From: Gammaproteobacteria bacterium
Lineage (GTDB): Bacteria > Pseudomonadota > Gammaproteobacteria > SZUA-229
Assembly (NCBI GenBank): GCA_013041745.1
Contig: JABDRN010000112.1
Coordinates: 1 to 64,000 of the forward strand
Reading direction: 5' to 3'
Length of the DNA stretch: 64,000 nucleotides
Each line of letters opens with the position of its first letter. Position 1 is the first letter of the stretch. The notes under the pieces are model-generated. The model saw only the letters and a program-made list of their open reading frames with translations, was not told where the DNA came from and ran no database searches. The position numbers and the translations under genes are program-made. Positions 27,976 to 35,825 of the stretch are shown piece by piece.

Positions 27976-29277
27976 TCAGCCGACCATGACCGCTTCGACT
28001 TCGTCTGCAGTCCGCGGCAAGCCTTTGGTCAGCAGCTCGTAGCCGTCTTTGCTCACTGCAAGATCATCTTCGATACGTACCCCGATGTTCCACCAGCGCC
28101 TGGCTCCGCGGATACCGGCCGGTATGTAGAGGCCCGGCTCGACGGTCAGCACCATGCCGGGCTCGAGCATACGCCAGTTGTCATCGACCTTATAGTCACC
28201 GACATCATGTACATCCATACCAAGCCAGTGGCCAGTGCGATGCATATAATATTTCATATAACTGCCATCCTTTATCAACTGAGCCGGACGGCCCTTCAAC
28301 AAGCCTATCTCAACCATGCCTTTGGTCAGAGCTTTGACTGCGGCATTATGCGGGTCATTCCAGTGGTTACCCGGTTTCACTTTTGCAAATGCCGCATTCT
28401 GCGCTTCCAGCACAACTTCATAGATCTCTCTTTGCGGCACGGTATATTTTCCATTTACCGGAAATGTACGCGTGATATCAGCAGCATAGCCCTGGTATTC
28501 CGCACCGGCATCGATCAACACCAGCTCTTTATCTTTCAGCTCGGAATTATTCTCCGTGTAATGCAGAATACAGCCATTCTCACCACCACCAACGATGGAT
28601 GAATACGCCCAGTCGGCACCATTGCGCTTGAACTCGAAAAGAAATTCAGCCTCAAGCTCATACTCATTCAGCCCGGGTTGACAGATCTGCATCGCATTGA
28701 TGTGCGCCTGCACGGAAATCTTTGCCGCTTTACGCATCAGCGCCAGTTCTTCGCGGCCCTTATATAAACGCATGTCATGCAGCAGATACTCCAGCGAGAC
28801 AAATTCGTAAGGCACGCGTGCACCGCGGCGAGACTGGGTTCGCAGATCATTGACACATTTGAGGACATGTTTATCAAATGAATGATTCAGACCGATGCTG
28901 TAATAAACACTTTCCCTGCCTTCCATGAGGCCCGGCAGGATATCTTCCAGGTCATCGATCGGATAGGCATCGTCTGCATCGAAATGCTCGATAGCACCCT
29001 CGGTACCATAGCGACGCCCATCCCAGGTTTCTTTAAGCGGGTCGCGGTCTCGGCAGAACAGCACAAACTCGCCCTGCTTGCGGCCTGGTATCAAGACAAT
29101 GACGGACTCAGGCTCATTGAAACCGCTCAGGTACATGAAATCACTGTCCTGGCGAAAACCATGCTCGACATCCCGGTTTCTCACCAGCGTCGGCGCAGAA
29201 GGCAGGATAGCCACCGAGTTCTCATTCATCATCCGCATCAGCTGTCTGCGGCGTTTTGCATAAACTTTCTTATTCAA
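27976..29277 (-). CDS. pepP: Xaa-Pro aminopeptidase P
   Basis: Cytoplasmic dinuclear metallopeptidase that removes N-terminal residues preceding proline. The 433-residue protein has the creatinase-like N-domain and the pita-bread catalytic domain with metal ligands in LIDAGAEYQGYAADITRTFPVNG, HRTGHWLGMDVHDVG and MVLTVEPGLYI. The start is probably a TTG (29277) with an AGAGAA ribosome site; the next Met would remove 13 residues. Gene order ygfB-pepP-ubiH is the standard gammaproteobacterial one. Confidence 0.96.
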   Translation of the reverse strand: MNKKVYAKRRRQLMRMMNENSVAILPSAPTLVRNRDVEHGFRQDSDFMYLSGFNEPESVIVLIPGRKQGEFVLFCRDRDPLKETWDGRRYGTEGAIEHFDADDAYPIDDLEDILPGLMEGRESVYYSIGLNHSFDKHVLKCVNDLRTQSRRGARVPYEFVSLEYLLHDMRLYKGREELALMRKAAKISVQAHINAMQICQPGLNEYELEAEFLFEFKRNGADWAYSSIVGGGENGCILHYTENNSELKDKELVLIDAGAEYQGYAADITRTFPVNGKYTVPQREIYEVVLEAQNAAFAKVKPGNHWNDPHNAAVKALTKGMVEIGLLKGRPAQLIKDGSYMKYYMHRTGHWLGMDVHDVGDYKVDDNWRMLEPGMVLTVEPGLYIPAGIRGARRWWNIGVRIEDDLAVSKDGYELLTKGLPRTADEVEAVMVG

Positions 29278-29313
29278 TCTGCTTCTCTTGCTAATTTTCT
29301 TACACGATAGTTT

Positions 29314-29901
29314 TTAATGGACCGTCTGCGAAGACTGTAACGGCTGCAATTCCTCATAGATCAGCAGCACACCCATGCGGACATATTCACTGACTTCCAT
29401 GAACGCCACTTCATCTTCCTCGTTGCTGCCTTCGTCAGTCGCCAGTTCTGCCTCGTTGTCTGCGACATAACCGGCGCGCGAGATCTCCAGGATATCGGTG
29501 ATAAGCTCCTTGCTGTCTTCCGGCAGTTCAGTATCCTCTTTGATACCGCCTATCGCCAGGCCATAGACAAATCCCTGGCACCAGGCGCCGAGAGCTTCGA
29601 TACGCATCTCCAGCGGCTCATCGTCATCAGGCAGCATCAATTCGAAATCAGCCTCGGTATCATTCATCTGCTCCACCGATATCTGGTGGATCTGCATCAG
29701 CTTCTTACCCGCTTGCTGCAATGCATTGCTGGTCTCTTCATGTTCACCCAGAACACATAACATCCATTGTGAAGCTTCGGTAGCGCCTTGGGCACATAGC
29801 ATGCCACATAGCGCACCATGTGACTCTGTCGCTCCTAGTGCGGCATCGACGTTAAACAAGATGTCTTCTAATTGTGGGATATCGGGAAAACTCTGCATCA
29901 T
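29314..29901 (-). CDS. ygfB: UPF0149 (YgfB/YecA) family protein
   Basis: All-helical acidic protein of about 195 residues, conserved directly upstream of pepP. Motifs include ESHGALCGMLCAQG near the start and LGAWCQGFVYGLAIGG in the middle, characteristic of the family. In Pseudomonas YgfB modulates cell-wall recycling gene expression; that role is not established here. Two adjacent ATG codons (29901 and 29898) compete as starts, and neither has a clear ribosome site. It is divergent from the zapB-like gene. Confidence 0.92.
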   Translation of the reverse strand: MMQSFPDIPQLEDILFNVDAALGATESHGALCGMLCAQGATEASQWMLCVLGEHEETSNALQQAGKKLMQIHQISVEQMNDTEADFELMLPDDDEPLEMRIEALGAWCQGFVYGLAIGGIKEDTELPEDSKELITDILEISRAGYVADNEAELATDEGSNEEDEVAFMEVSEYVRMGVLLIYEELQPLQSSQTVH

Positions 29902-30044
29902 ATGGAATAATATTGTCAAAAAGACGTCAGTTTAAAACAATCCGGAGATAAATTCCCCTGATATGCATAGTGTGACAATGTAATTTTATGCAAAATTCCC
30001 TATTGTAATTGACCGGACGCAATTCTCGTCCTAGTATTAGTACC

Positions 30045-30257
30045 ATGAATGACACAATAAAAAGAATAAACAAATTAGAAGCACAAGTTAATGAACTACT
30101 GGAACTCTGTCAGCGACTGGGCAATGATAACCAGGAGCTTCGAGCACAACTTCAAACACTGACTTCTGAACGATCGAGCCTCATCGAAGCGAAAGAAAAA
30201 GTTCGCGTTCAGGTTGAATCGATGATCACACGTTTGCGATCGATGGAAAAAGCCTAG
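30045..30257 (+). CDS. Small coiled-coil protein, TIGR02449 / ZapB-like
   Basis: A 70-residue protein that is almost entirely heptad coiled coil (IKRINKLEAQVNELLELCQR onward), with leucines and hydrophobics at regular spacing. This family is found immediately upstream of zapA in gammaproteobacteria, suggesting participation in Z-ring organisation. The ATG at 30045 is preferred over an in-frame TTG at 30009. Gap to zapA is 102 bp. Confidence 0.88.
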   Translation: MNDTIKRINKLEAQVNELLELCQRLGNDNQELRAQLQTLTSERSSLIEAKEKVRVQVESMITRLRSMEKA

Positions 30258-30359
30258 TTGCAGCGATCTAGCTGCAATGATCTGGATATATAATCCCGAA
30301 AAAAAACCGGCAGCATCGAACCCGTTAAAGGTCTTGAGTGAACCGCATGAGCCACCATT

Positions 30360-30662
30360 ATGAATAAGGCAGAACCCTTAACAGTAAAGATTATGGACAA
30401 GGAATATCGCATCGCCTGTCCCGAAGAAGAAAAGGACAACCTCAAAGCATCTGCCGATCTGTTAAATGAAAAGCTCAATGAAATCAAACAGCAGGGCTCG
30501 GTTATCGGCACAGAGCGAATCGCGATAATGGCAGCACTCAATATGAGCCATGAGATCCTTCACAACCAGTCTATCGTGGAGCAACATGACGACCTCAACG
30601 AACGTATAGACGACCTCTCAGAACGCATTACTGATTCCATGCGCGACATCCAGCTGGTCTAG
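30360..30662 (+). CDS. zapA: Cell division protein ZapA
   Basis: FtsZ-associated protein of 100 residues that bundles protofilaments at mid-cell. The globular head is TVKIMDKEYRIACPEEEKDNLKASADLLNEKL and the C-terminal half is a coiled coil used for dimer and tetramer formation. ATG start at 30360. The neighbourhood zapA-ssrS-ygfA is diagnostic. Confidence 0.95.
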   Translation: MNKAEPLTVKIMDKEYRIACPEEEKDNLKASADLLNEKLNEIKQQGSVIGTERIAIMAALNMSHEILHNQSIVEQHDDLNERIDDLSERITDSMRDIQLV

Positions 30663-30730
30663 ATAAAAAACTGGTATCCAGTTTCAATGACGCATATCAA
30701 CTCTTAATTAACTATAATCCACAATATCAG

Positions 30731-30758
30731 TTGATTTCAGCCAGACATTACTTACAAT
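30731..30758 (+). promoter_or_regulatory. Candidate sigma-70 promoter for the 6S RNA precursor
   Basis: TTGATT (30731-30736) and TACAAT (30753-30758) are separated by 16 bp. Initiation near 30765 would give a 6S precursor with a leader of about 65 nt. That leader contains GGATGC/GCATCC ends and an internal 11-bp hairpin closed by GCTG-AAA-CAGC. Confidence 0.6.
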
Positions 30759-30828
30759 AGAAACATCGGATGCAAAGATGCTACTCGCTGAAACAGCGGC
30801 TAGCGATAGGAAAAGCATCCACCAGTTT

Positions 30829-31018
30829 TGACATCTCTAGGGTGTACGTAAGCTACCTGTAATATCCCTTGAGCCTTAAATACTGACTTTGGGAATTGGA
30901 CTGTTGAGGCCGTGTGCATTACCGTTTCGACGGGAAGCCTAACGCAGCATCGCTGGTTCCCCCCTGAACTTACCGGTTCAAGGTCAACAGTATTTGCTAC
31001 GGCACTCCGGAGATGTCA
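30829..31018 (+). ncRNA. ssrS: 6S RNA
   Basis: Regulatory RNA that binds sigma-70 RNA polymerase by mimicking an open promoter. Ends GACATCTC (30830-30837) and GGAGATGTC (31009-31017) pair as the closing stem. The hallmark CCTGAACTTACCGGTTCAAGG lies in the 3' half and ACGGCACTCCGGAG near the end. Position between zapA and ygfA is the conserved location. The exact ends are estimated from stem closure. Confidence 0.95.
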
Positions 31019-31067
31019 TCCTATCTTTACTGATGAGCACAGAAGCGTTCAATCCCATCGATAGCTA

Positions 31068-31736
31068 ATGCCTGATATCCCGACGACTCCACACAGTCAG
31101 CCTGCGGCGCTCGATACAGGAAAAAATTCCAGCAGTACAGCGATCAGAAAGCTAAAACGCTCACAGAGACAGGCCCTGTCAGCAGAAGAGCAGCTGCAAC
31201 ATAGCGTCGCCATATGCGATACCTTGGTAAAACAGAAAAGCTACCGAAATAGCCGGCATATAGCCTGCTACCTGGCTAATGATGGCGAGATTGACCCCTA
31301 CCTGCTGATAGAACACGCCTGGCTTGCAAAGAAAGACATTTACCTGCCCGTGTTATCACCGATCAAAGACAGCCTGTACTTCGCACCCTATGACATAAAC
31401 AGCGAATTCACGCTCAACCGCTTCAACATCGCAGAGCCGGTATGCCACCCGTCAGACTGGATCAAAGCAAGCCAGCTGGACCTGATATTACTGCCGCTTG
31501 TTGCATTTGACCTGGCAGGTAATCGTGTCGGCATGGGTGGCGGCTTCTATGACCGGACCCTGGCATATCTACAACACAGGCAACACTGGAGAAAACCTTC
31601 CCTGCTGGGACTGGCACACGAGATCCAGAAAGTGGACAATCTTGATCGGCAGCACTGGGACATCCCGCTGAACGGCATCATTACCGAAGAAAATTATTAC
31701 GCCGCTGAAACGAGCAACGCAACGACTATGGACTGA
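31068..31736 (+). CDS. ygfA: 5-formyltetrahydrofolate cyclo-ligase
   Basis: Converts 5-formyl-THF to 5,10-methenyl-THF using ATP. The 222-residue protein has the conserved DLILLPLVAFDLAGNRVGMGGGFYDR segment, where GMGGGFYDR is the nucleotide-binding signature. Folate use links it to the glycine cleavage genes nearby. It starts only 50 bp after 6S RNA and may share its transcript, as in E. coli. Its last codons form part of a perfect palindrome (31728-31744). Confidence 0.95.
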   Translation: MPDIPTTPHSQPAALDTGKNSSSTAIRKLKRSQRQALSAEEQLQHSVAICDTLVKQKSYRNSRHIACYLANDGEIDPYLLIEHAWLAKKDIYLPVLSPIKDSLYFAPYDINSEFTLNRFNIAEPVCHPSDWIKASQLDLILLPLVAFDLAGNRVGMGGGFYDRTLAYLQHRQHWRKPSLLGLAHEIQKVDNLDRQHWDIPLNGIITEENYYAAETSNATTMD

Positions 31737-31774
31737 AAGTCCATAGGTTGCACCAATAAGGACTAAAAGTCCTT
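31728..31774. repeat. Twin GGACT-AGTCC palindromes at the end of ygfA
   Basis: ATGGACT-GAA-AGTCCAT at 31728-31744 includes the ygfA stop codon, and AAGGACT-AAA-AGTCCTT at 31758-31774 follows 13 bp later. Both are perfect 7-bp dyads with 3-nt centres. A run of only four T follows the second, so it is at best a weak terminator. Confidence 0.75.
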
Positions 31775-31785
31775 TTGATTGCTAA

Positions 31786-31866
31786 ATTTTATAATCTCGC
31801 AAAGCCGCAAAGCAATACCCATATATTTTATTTTGCGTGCTCTGCGGCTTTGCGAGATTATAAAAT
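31786..31866. repeat. 24-bp perfect inverted repeat in the ygfA-ilvA gap
   Basis: Arms 31786-31809 and 31843-31866 are exact complements (inner part CTCGCAAAGCCGCA) around a 33-bp spacer. This is a third sequence family of long intergenic dyads in the window. It lies in the 455-bp convergent gap between ygfA and ilvA, which contains no credible gene. Confidence 0.9.
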
Positions 31867-31920
31867 ACAAAACGACAAACATGTCTATCAGCTAAAGCCT
31901 TGCACTAATAAACTGCATAG

Positions 31921-32044
31921 CTTTACCTACATGGACGTAGGTAAGGGGCGTGAGCTGGGAGCGGAAGCTTTACCTACATGGACGTAGGTAAGGGGCGTGA
32001 GCTGGGAGCGGAAGTTTTGCCTACATGGACGCAGGTAAGGGGCG
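31921..32044. repeat. 47-bp tandem repeat, two full units and one partial
   Basis: Units start at 31921, 31968 and 32015; the first two are identical over 47 bp and the third covers the first 30 bp with three to four changes. Each full unit carries TTACCTAC-ATGGAC-GTAGGTAA, a perfect 8-bp stem. The following 32045-32191 stretch contains further GGATGGACGG and GCAGGAGCAG-type repeated words but no gene. Confidence 0.92.
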
Positions 32045-32191
32045 ATAGCATTAGGGCAGGACGCCTGTAAATAGAATAACGCATATGTCCATGGATGGAC
32101 GGTATTAGGGTAACGCAGGAGCAGTTACCGAGCAGCAGTTATCGAGGATGCGATAGCTTTTACTAGCGTACTGAGACAATAAATTCGATGA

Positions 32192-33706
32192 TTACAGGGA
32201 CAGGAACAGCTGGTAAGCCGGGTTATCCGTCTCTTCCCAGTATGGATAAGCCAGCGTATCGAGATACTGCCTGAGCTGATCATGCTCAGTCCCAGGTATC
32301 TGTAAACCCACCAGTACCCGACCAAATGCATCGCCATGGCTTCTAAAGTGAAACAGGCTGATATTCCAGCGATTACCGATAGCGACAAGAAAATCCAGCA
32401 ACGCACCCGGGCGCTCAGGAAACTCGAAACGATACAGCACTTCATCAGCTAATGCCGCGCGGCCACCGACCAGGTAACGCACGTGTGTTTTTGCCATCTC
32501 ATCTTCCGTCAGGTCCAGTACCGGATACTTTTTCTTCTGCAGCCGTTCGATCACTTCCAGGCGCTCATCCATGCCGTCGCTTAACTGCACACCGACAAAA
32601 ACCTGAGCGTCCTTTTCATCGGCATAGCGATAGTTGAATTCTGTGATACCACGCTTGCCGATGGCCTTACAGAAGGTTTTAAAACTACCCGGTCGCTCAG
32701 GGATGGTCACCGCATATAGTGCTTCACGCTGCTCCCCGATCTCGGCGCGTTCCGAGACGTGACGCAAGCGGTCGAAGTTCATATTTGCACCACTGGTGAT
32801 AGCGACCATGGTCTGTCCACTGACCCCTTCCTGCTCGACATATTTTTTCAGACCAGCGACAGCCAGTGCACCCGCTGGCTCGGTGATGGAGCGGGTATCA
32901 TCAAAGATATCCTTGATCGCCGCACAGATCTCGTCAGTAGTCACGGTCAACATCTGGTCGACACACTGCTTAGCCACGCGAAACGTTTCTTTACCAACCT
33001 GCTTCACTGCGACACCGTCGGCGAAGATTCCGACATGATCCAGTACCACGCGTCTATTTTTTTCAAACGCCGCCGTCATACAGGCGGCATCTGCCGGCTC
33101 GACACCAATGACTTTAGTTTTCGGGCTAAGATATTTCATGATAGAACCGATACCGGCGATCAGGCCGCCGCCGCCAACACAGACAAACACCACATCGATG
33201 AAATCAGGGTGCTGGCGCGCGATCTCAAGGCCTATCGTTCCCTGGCCAGCGATGACGTCAGGATCGTCAAATGGATGAATAAAATCAAGCTTCTGTTCTT
33301 TAGCCTGTCTGGTCGCATAGGCACAGGCTTCATCATAGTTATCACCGACCAGGACGACTTTGGCGCCATATGACTTAACCGCATCTACCTTGATACCCGG
33401 AGTCGTTTTCGGCATCACGATAGTCGCATCGATGCCCATCTTTTTAGCTGACAGGGCGACACCCTGCGCATGGTTGCCGGCAGATGCAGCGACCACACCT
33501 TTGACATCTTTAGTGCGCGTCAGCTGGTATATCCGGTTATAAGCACCACGCAGCTTGAATGAAAAAACACTCTGCAGATCTTCGCGTTTCAGCAGCACCC
33601 GGTTGTTCTGCCGCTTGCTCATGGTAACCGCTTCGTCCAGTGGTGTCTCAGCCGCGACATCGTAAACCCGGGCAGTTAGAATTTTTTCTATATATTTCTT
33701 GGTCAT
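32192..33706 (-). CDS. ilvA: Biosynthetic threonine deaminase
   Basis: PLP enzyme converting threonine to 2-oxobutyrate, the first step toward isoleucine. The PLP lysine is K51 in VFSFKLRGAYN, and GGGGLIAGIG binds the cofactor phosphate. The C-terminal third (about 325-504) holds two ACT-like regulatory domains with the RPGS and RPGA signatures, so isoleucine feedback inhibition is expected. Full length at 504 residues. It is divergent from rpiA, as in many gammaproteobacteria. Confidence 0.97.
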   Translation of the reverse strand: MTKKYIEKILTARVYDVAAETPLDEAVTMSKRQNNRVLLKREDLQSVFSFKLRGAYNRIYQLTRTKDVKGVVAASAGNHAQGVALSAKKMGIDATIVMPKTTPGIKVDAVKSYGAKVVLVGDNYDEACAYATRQAKEQKLDFIHPFDDPDVIAGQGTIGLEIARQHPDFIDVVFVCVGGGGLIAGIGSIMKYLSPKTKVIGVEPADAACMTAAFEKNRRVVLDHVGIFADGVAVKQVGKETFRVAKQCVDQMLTVTTDEICAAIKDIFDDTRSITEPAGALAVAGLKKYVEQEGVSGQTMVAITSGANMNFDRLRHVSERAEIGEQREALYAVTIPERPGSFKTFCKAIGKRGITEFNYRYADEKDAQVFVGVQLSDGMDERLEVIERLQKKKYPVLDLTEDEMAKTHVRYLVGGRAALADEVLYRFEFPERPGALLDFLVAIGNRWNISLFHFRSHGDAFGRVLVGLQIPGTEHDQLRQYLDTLAYPYWEETDNPAYQLFLSL

Positions 33707-33727
33707 GGGCGAAGAATAGCTTTAATA

Positions 33728-33817
33728 CAGTGAATAGTGAATAGTGAATAGTGAATAATTAATCTGATATGGACTTAAAACCTGAAATCTCCACTGCTCG
33801 CTACTCACTATTCACTG
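33728..33817. repeat. GTGAATA tandem heptads with inverted partner
   Basis: CAGTGAATAGTGAATAGTGA at 33728 onward contains four GTGAATA heptads. The segment 33802-33817 is complementary to 33728-33743 at 15 of 16 positions. The element fills the ilvA-rpiA divergent gap and resembles the outer arm of the nested repeat at 20612-20771. Confidence 0.8.
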
Positions 33818-33872
33818 AACTGTAGTATCATGCGTGCCAGAATTTTTTAAGAGTTATCAACGGGAGTAAAAT

Positions 33873-34535
33873 ATGACCCAGGATGAAATGAAAAGAAAAG
33901 CAGCGGAAGCTGCACTTGAATACGTAATCGCTGACGAGATCGTCGGTGTTGGCACCGGCTCTACCGTCAACCACTTCATCGATGTTCTCGCCGAGATAAA
34001 ACATAAGATAAAAGGCGCCGTATCAAGCTCGGTTGCTTCCACCGAACGCATGCAAGGCTATGGCATCAAAGTCTATGATTTGAATGAGGTCGATGGTATA
34101 GAGGTCTACATCGACGGTGCCGACGAATCTGACCATTACCTGAACCTGATAAAAGGCGGTGGTGGTGCCTTGACGCGGGAGAAGATCATCGCCGGTGCCA
34201 GTAAAAAGTTTGTCTGCATCGCCGATGAATCCAAACTGGTCGATGTCATGGGCACCTTCCCGCTGCCAGTCGAAGTCATCCCGATGGCGCGCAGCTTTAT
34301 CGCCAGGGAACTGGTGAAGATCGGCGGCCGACCCGTCTACCGCGAAGGCTTTGTCACAGACAACGGCAATGACATCCTCGATGTGCATGACCTGCAGATC
34401 ACAGAGCCGGTAAAACTGGAAAACGAACTCAACAAGCTGCCCGGTATCGTTACTGTAGGTATCTTTGCCAACCGGCCGGCTGATGTGCTGATCCTGGGTA
34501 CGCCTGAAGGTGCTAAGACGGTTCTATCTAAATAA
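33873..34535 (+). CDS. rpiA: Ribose-5-phosphate isomerase A
   Basis: Interconverts ribose-5-phosphate and ribulose-5-phosphate in the pentose phosphate and Calvin pathways. The 220-residue protein has [13 protein letters not shown] (26-38), DGADESD and [12 protein letters not shown], which supply the active-site Asp, Lys and Glu. A GGGAG ribosome site lies 7 bp before the ATG. With rpe at 47.6 kb, both pentose isomerising enzymes are in the window. Confidence 0.98.
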   Translation: MTQDEMKRKAAEAALEYVIADEIVGVGTGSTVNHFIDVLAEIKHKIKGAVSSSVASTERMQGYGIKVYDLNEVDGIEVYIDGADESDHYLNLIKGGGGALTREKIIAGASKKFVCIADESKLVDVMGTFPLPVEVIPMARSFIARELVKIGGRPVYREGFVTDNGNDILDVHDLQITEPVKLENELNKLPGIVTVGIFANRPADVLILGTPEGAKTVLSK

Positions 34536-34549
34536 TCCAAAAATCAAAA

Positions 34550-34626
34550 CGTCATTGCGAGGAACGAAGCAATCTCTTTAAGCGACTGAGTTGCTACATG
34601 AGATTGCTTCTTTCCTCGCAATGACG
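34550..34626. repeat. 77-bp palindromic repeat element, copy 2
   Basis: Arms 34550-34575 and 34601-34626 pair with one mismatch and have the same sequence as the arms at 389-466. The 25-bp centre, when reverse-complemented, matches the centre of copy 1 at most positions (GTCGCTTAAAG shared), so the two copies are inserted in opposite orientation. It lies between the rpiA stop and its terminator. Confidence 0.93.
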
Positions 34627-34634
34627 AGTATGTG

Positions 34635-34666
34635 AAAACCGCCAGTATTCAACCAGCGGTTTTTTT
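34635..34666 (+). terminator. Intrinsic terminator of rpiA
   Basis: AAAACCGC (34635-34642) pairs with GCGGTTTT (34656-34663) around a 13-nt loop and is followed by more T. It lies 100 bp after the rpiA stop, beyond the palindromic element. The large loop lowers confidence. Confidence 0.65.
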
Positions 34667-34701
34667 GCGTCATAAATCCACTAACTCATATATACCGGGC
34701 G

Positions 34702-34733
34702 AAAAAAAAACGGGATCCGAAGATCCCGTTTTT
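34702..34733. terminator. Bidirectional intrinsic terminator of the porin gene
   Basis: CGGGATC (34711-34717) pairs with GATCCCG (34722-34728) around CGAA. Nine A precede and five T follow, so on the minus strand the porin transcript meets a stem with a long U run about 55 nt after its stop codon. Confidence 0.92.
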
Positions 34734-34784
34734 CTAAACTCTTATCTTTAGCCCTTAGTTGATAGCAACAAGGGGCTTTTCAGA

Positions 34785-35825
34785 TTAGAATTTTTTGCGG
34801 ATACCAGCAGTAATCATTGATACATCTTCATTATCTGCATCTTCAGCACGCGCACCGTAACCAACATAGACGTTAGTCATCTTAGACATCTTGTGGTTAT
34901 ACAGTAAAGCTACACCTGTTGAATCATCATCAGGCGCACCAGAAGCTTCTTTACGATCCTGCATACCATAAGTCAGGCTGATAGCATTGTTTGCATTGAT
35001 GTTGAAAGTACCAGCAAGGAATGCATAGTCTGCACCAGTGCGGTCTTCAGCACTTTCATACTGCGCTGCAACAGAGAATGCCTTAGCAGAGAATTTACCG
35101 CCCACTTTGGTAGCAGCTTCAGTTTCACAAGCTGGAGAAACACAAGTGATATCACCAGTTGTTGTAGATGTTCTACCAGTAATGTAGTCAGCATAGACTA
35201 AGAATGCCTTGTTAGACCAGCGGATACCGATACCAGAAGTCTCATCTTCAGAACCAGAGAAAGTCGTGTTAGCGACTAACTGGATACCAGCCATCTTAGG
35301 TGAAACATACTGAGCTGTATGAGTCTGACGACCACGGTTCATGCCGCGACCACCGTGCAGTGCAGATGATTGCGTCTGCAAGAAACCACGACCCTCGAGA
35401 GGGGTACGGTATAATGGGTCAACCTTGCCGCCCATCTGCTTGTAGTTAGAAGACATGGTACCGAACTTGATCGCACCGAAACCACCTTTCAGGCCAACGA
35501 ACTGGTCACGACCGGTCAGGGCACCAACTGCTGATTCACCACCAGTAAGATAATCGCTATCTGGATCAGTAGTAGGCTTAGGACCGATAGTCACACCAAA
35601 TTCAAGTTTATAGATAGCTTTTAAGCCATCGCCAAGGTCCTCAGAACCTTTGACACCCAGTGCTGATGTATTGCTTGATACTGACAGGTTGTTTTTAGCG
35701 TCAGGAATATCATTGTCAGCCTGGTTAAGAGACAGGTGAACGTTACCGTAGACAGTAGGTGCTGCGATTGCTGCTGGTGCAGCCATTGTCGCCGCTACTG
35801 CGATTGCTAATATAGATTTTTTCAT
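34785..35825 (-). CDS. Gram-negative general porin
   Basis: Outer-membrane trimeric porin of 346 residues. The signal peptide MKKSILAIAVAATMAAPAAIA is followed by PTVYGNVHLSLN, the usual first strand of Porin_4/OmpC-like proteins, and the protein ends GIRKKF with terminal Phe. ATG at 35825 has AGGAG ten bases upstream, which decides the start over in-frame codons further up. A loop cysteine pair (CVSPAC) is unusual for enteric porins. A terminator follows, and a candidate Pho box lies about 250 bp upstream. Confidence 0.94.
   Translation of the reverse strand: MKKSILAIAVAATMAAPAAIAAPTVYGNVHLSLNQADNDIPDAKNNLSVSSNTSALGVKGSEDLGDGLKAIYKLEFGVTIGPKPTTDPDSDYLTGGESAVGALTGRDQFVGLKGGFGAIKFGTMSSNYKQMGGKVDPLYRTPLEGRGFLQTQSSALHGGRGMNRGRQTHTAQYVSPKMAGIQLVANTTFSGSEDETSGIGIRWSNKAFLVYADYITGRTSTTTGDITCVSPACETEAATKVGGKFSAKAFSVAAQYESAEDRTGADYAFLAGTFNINANNAISLTYGMQDRKEASGAPDDDSTGVALLYNHKMSKMTNVYVGYGARAEDADNEDVSMITAGIRKKF

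Noticed and set aside
31030-31037. CTGATGAG, the hammerhead ribozyme core word, downstream of 6S RNA
   Set aside because: The required GAAA-containing partner strand and three stems are missing at the right spacing; the word is probably chance.
31775-31987. 70-codon plus-strand frame through the inverted and tandem repeats after ygfA
   Set aside because: It is made entirely of repeat sequence and has no coding character.
31921-32044. CRISPR array
   Set aside because: The repeats are contiguous, without variable spacers, and there are no cas genes in the window. The same applies to 49408-49563.
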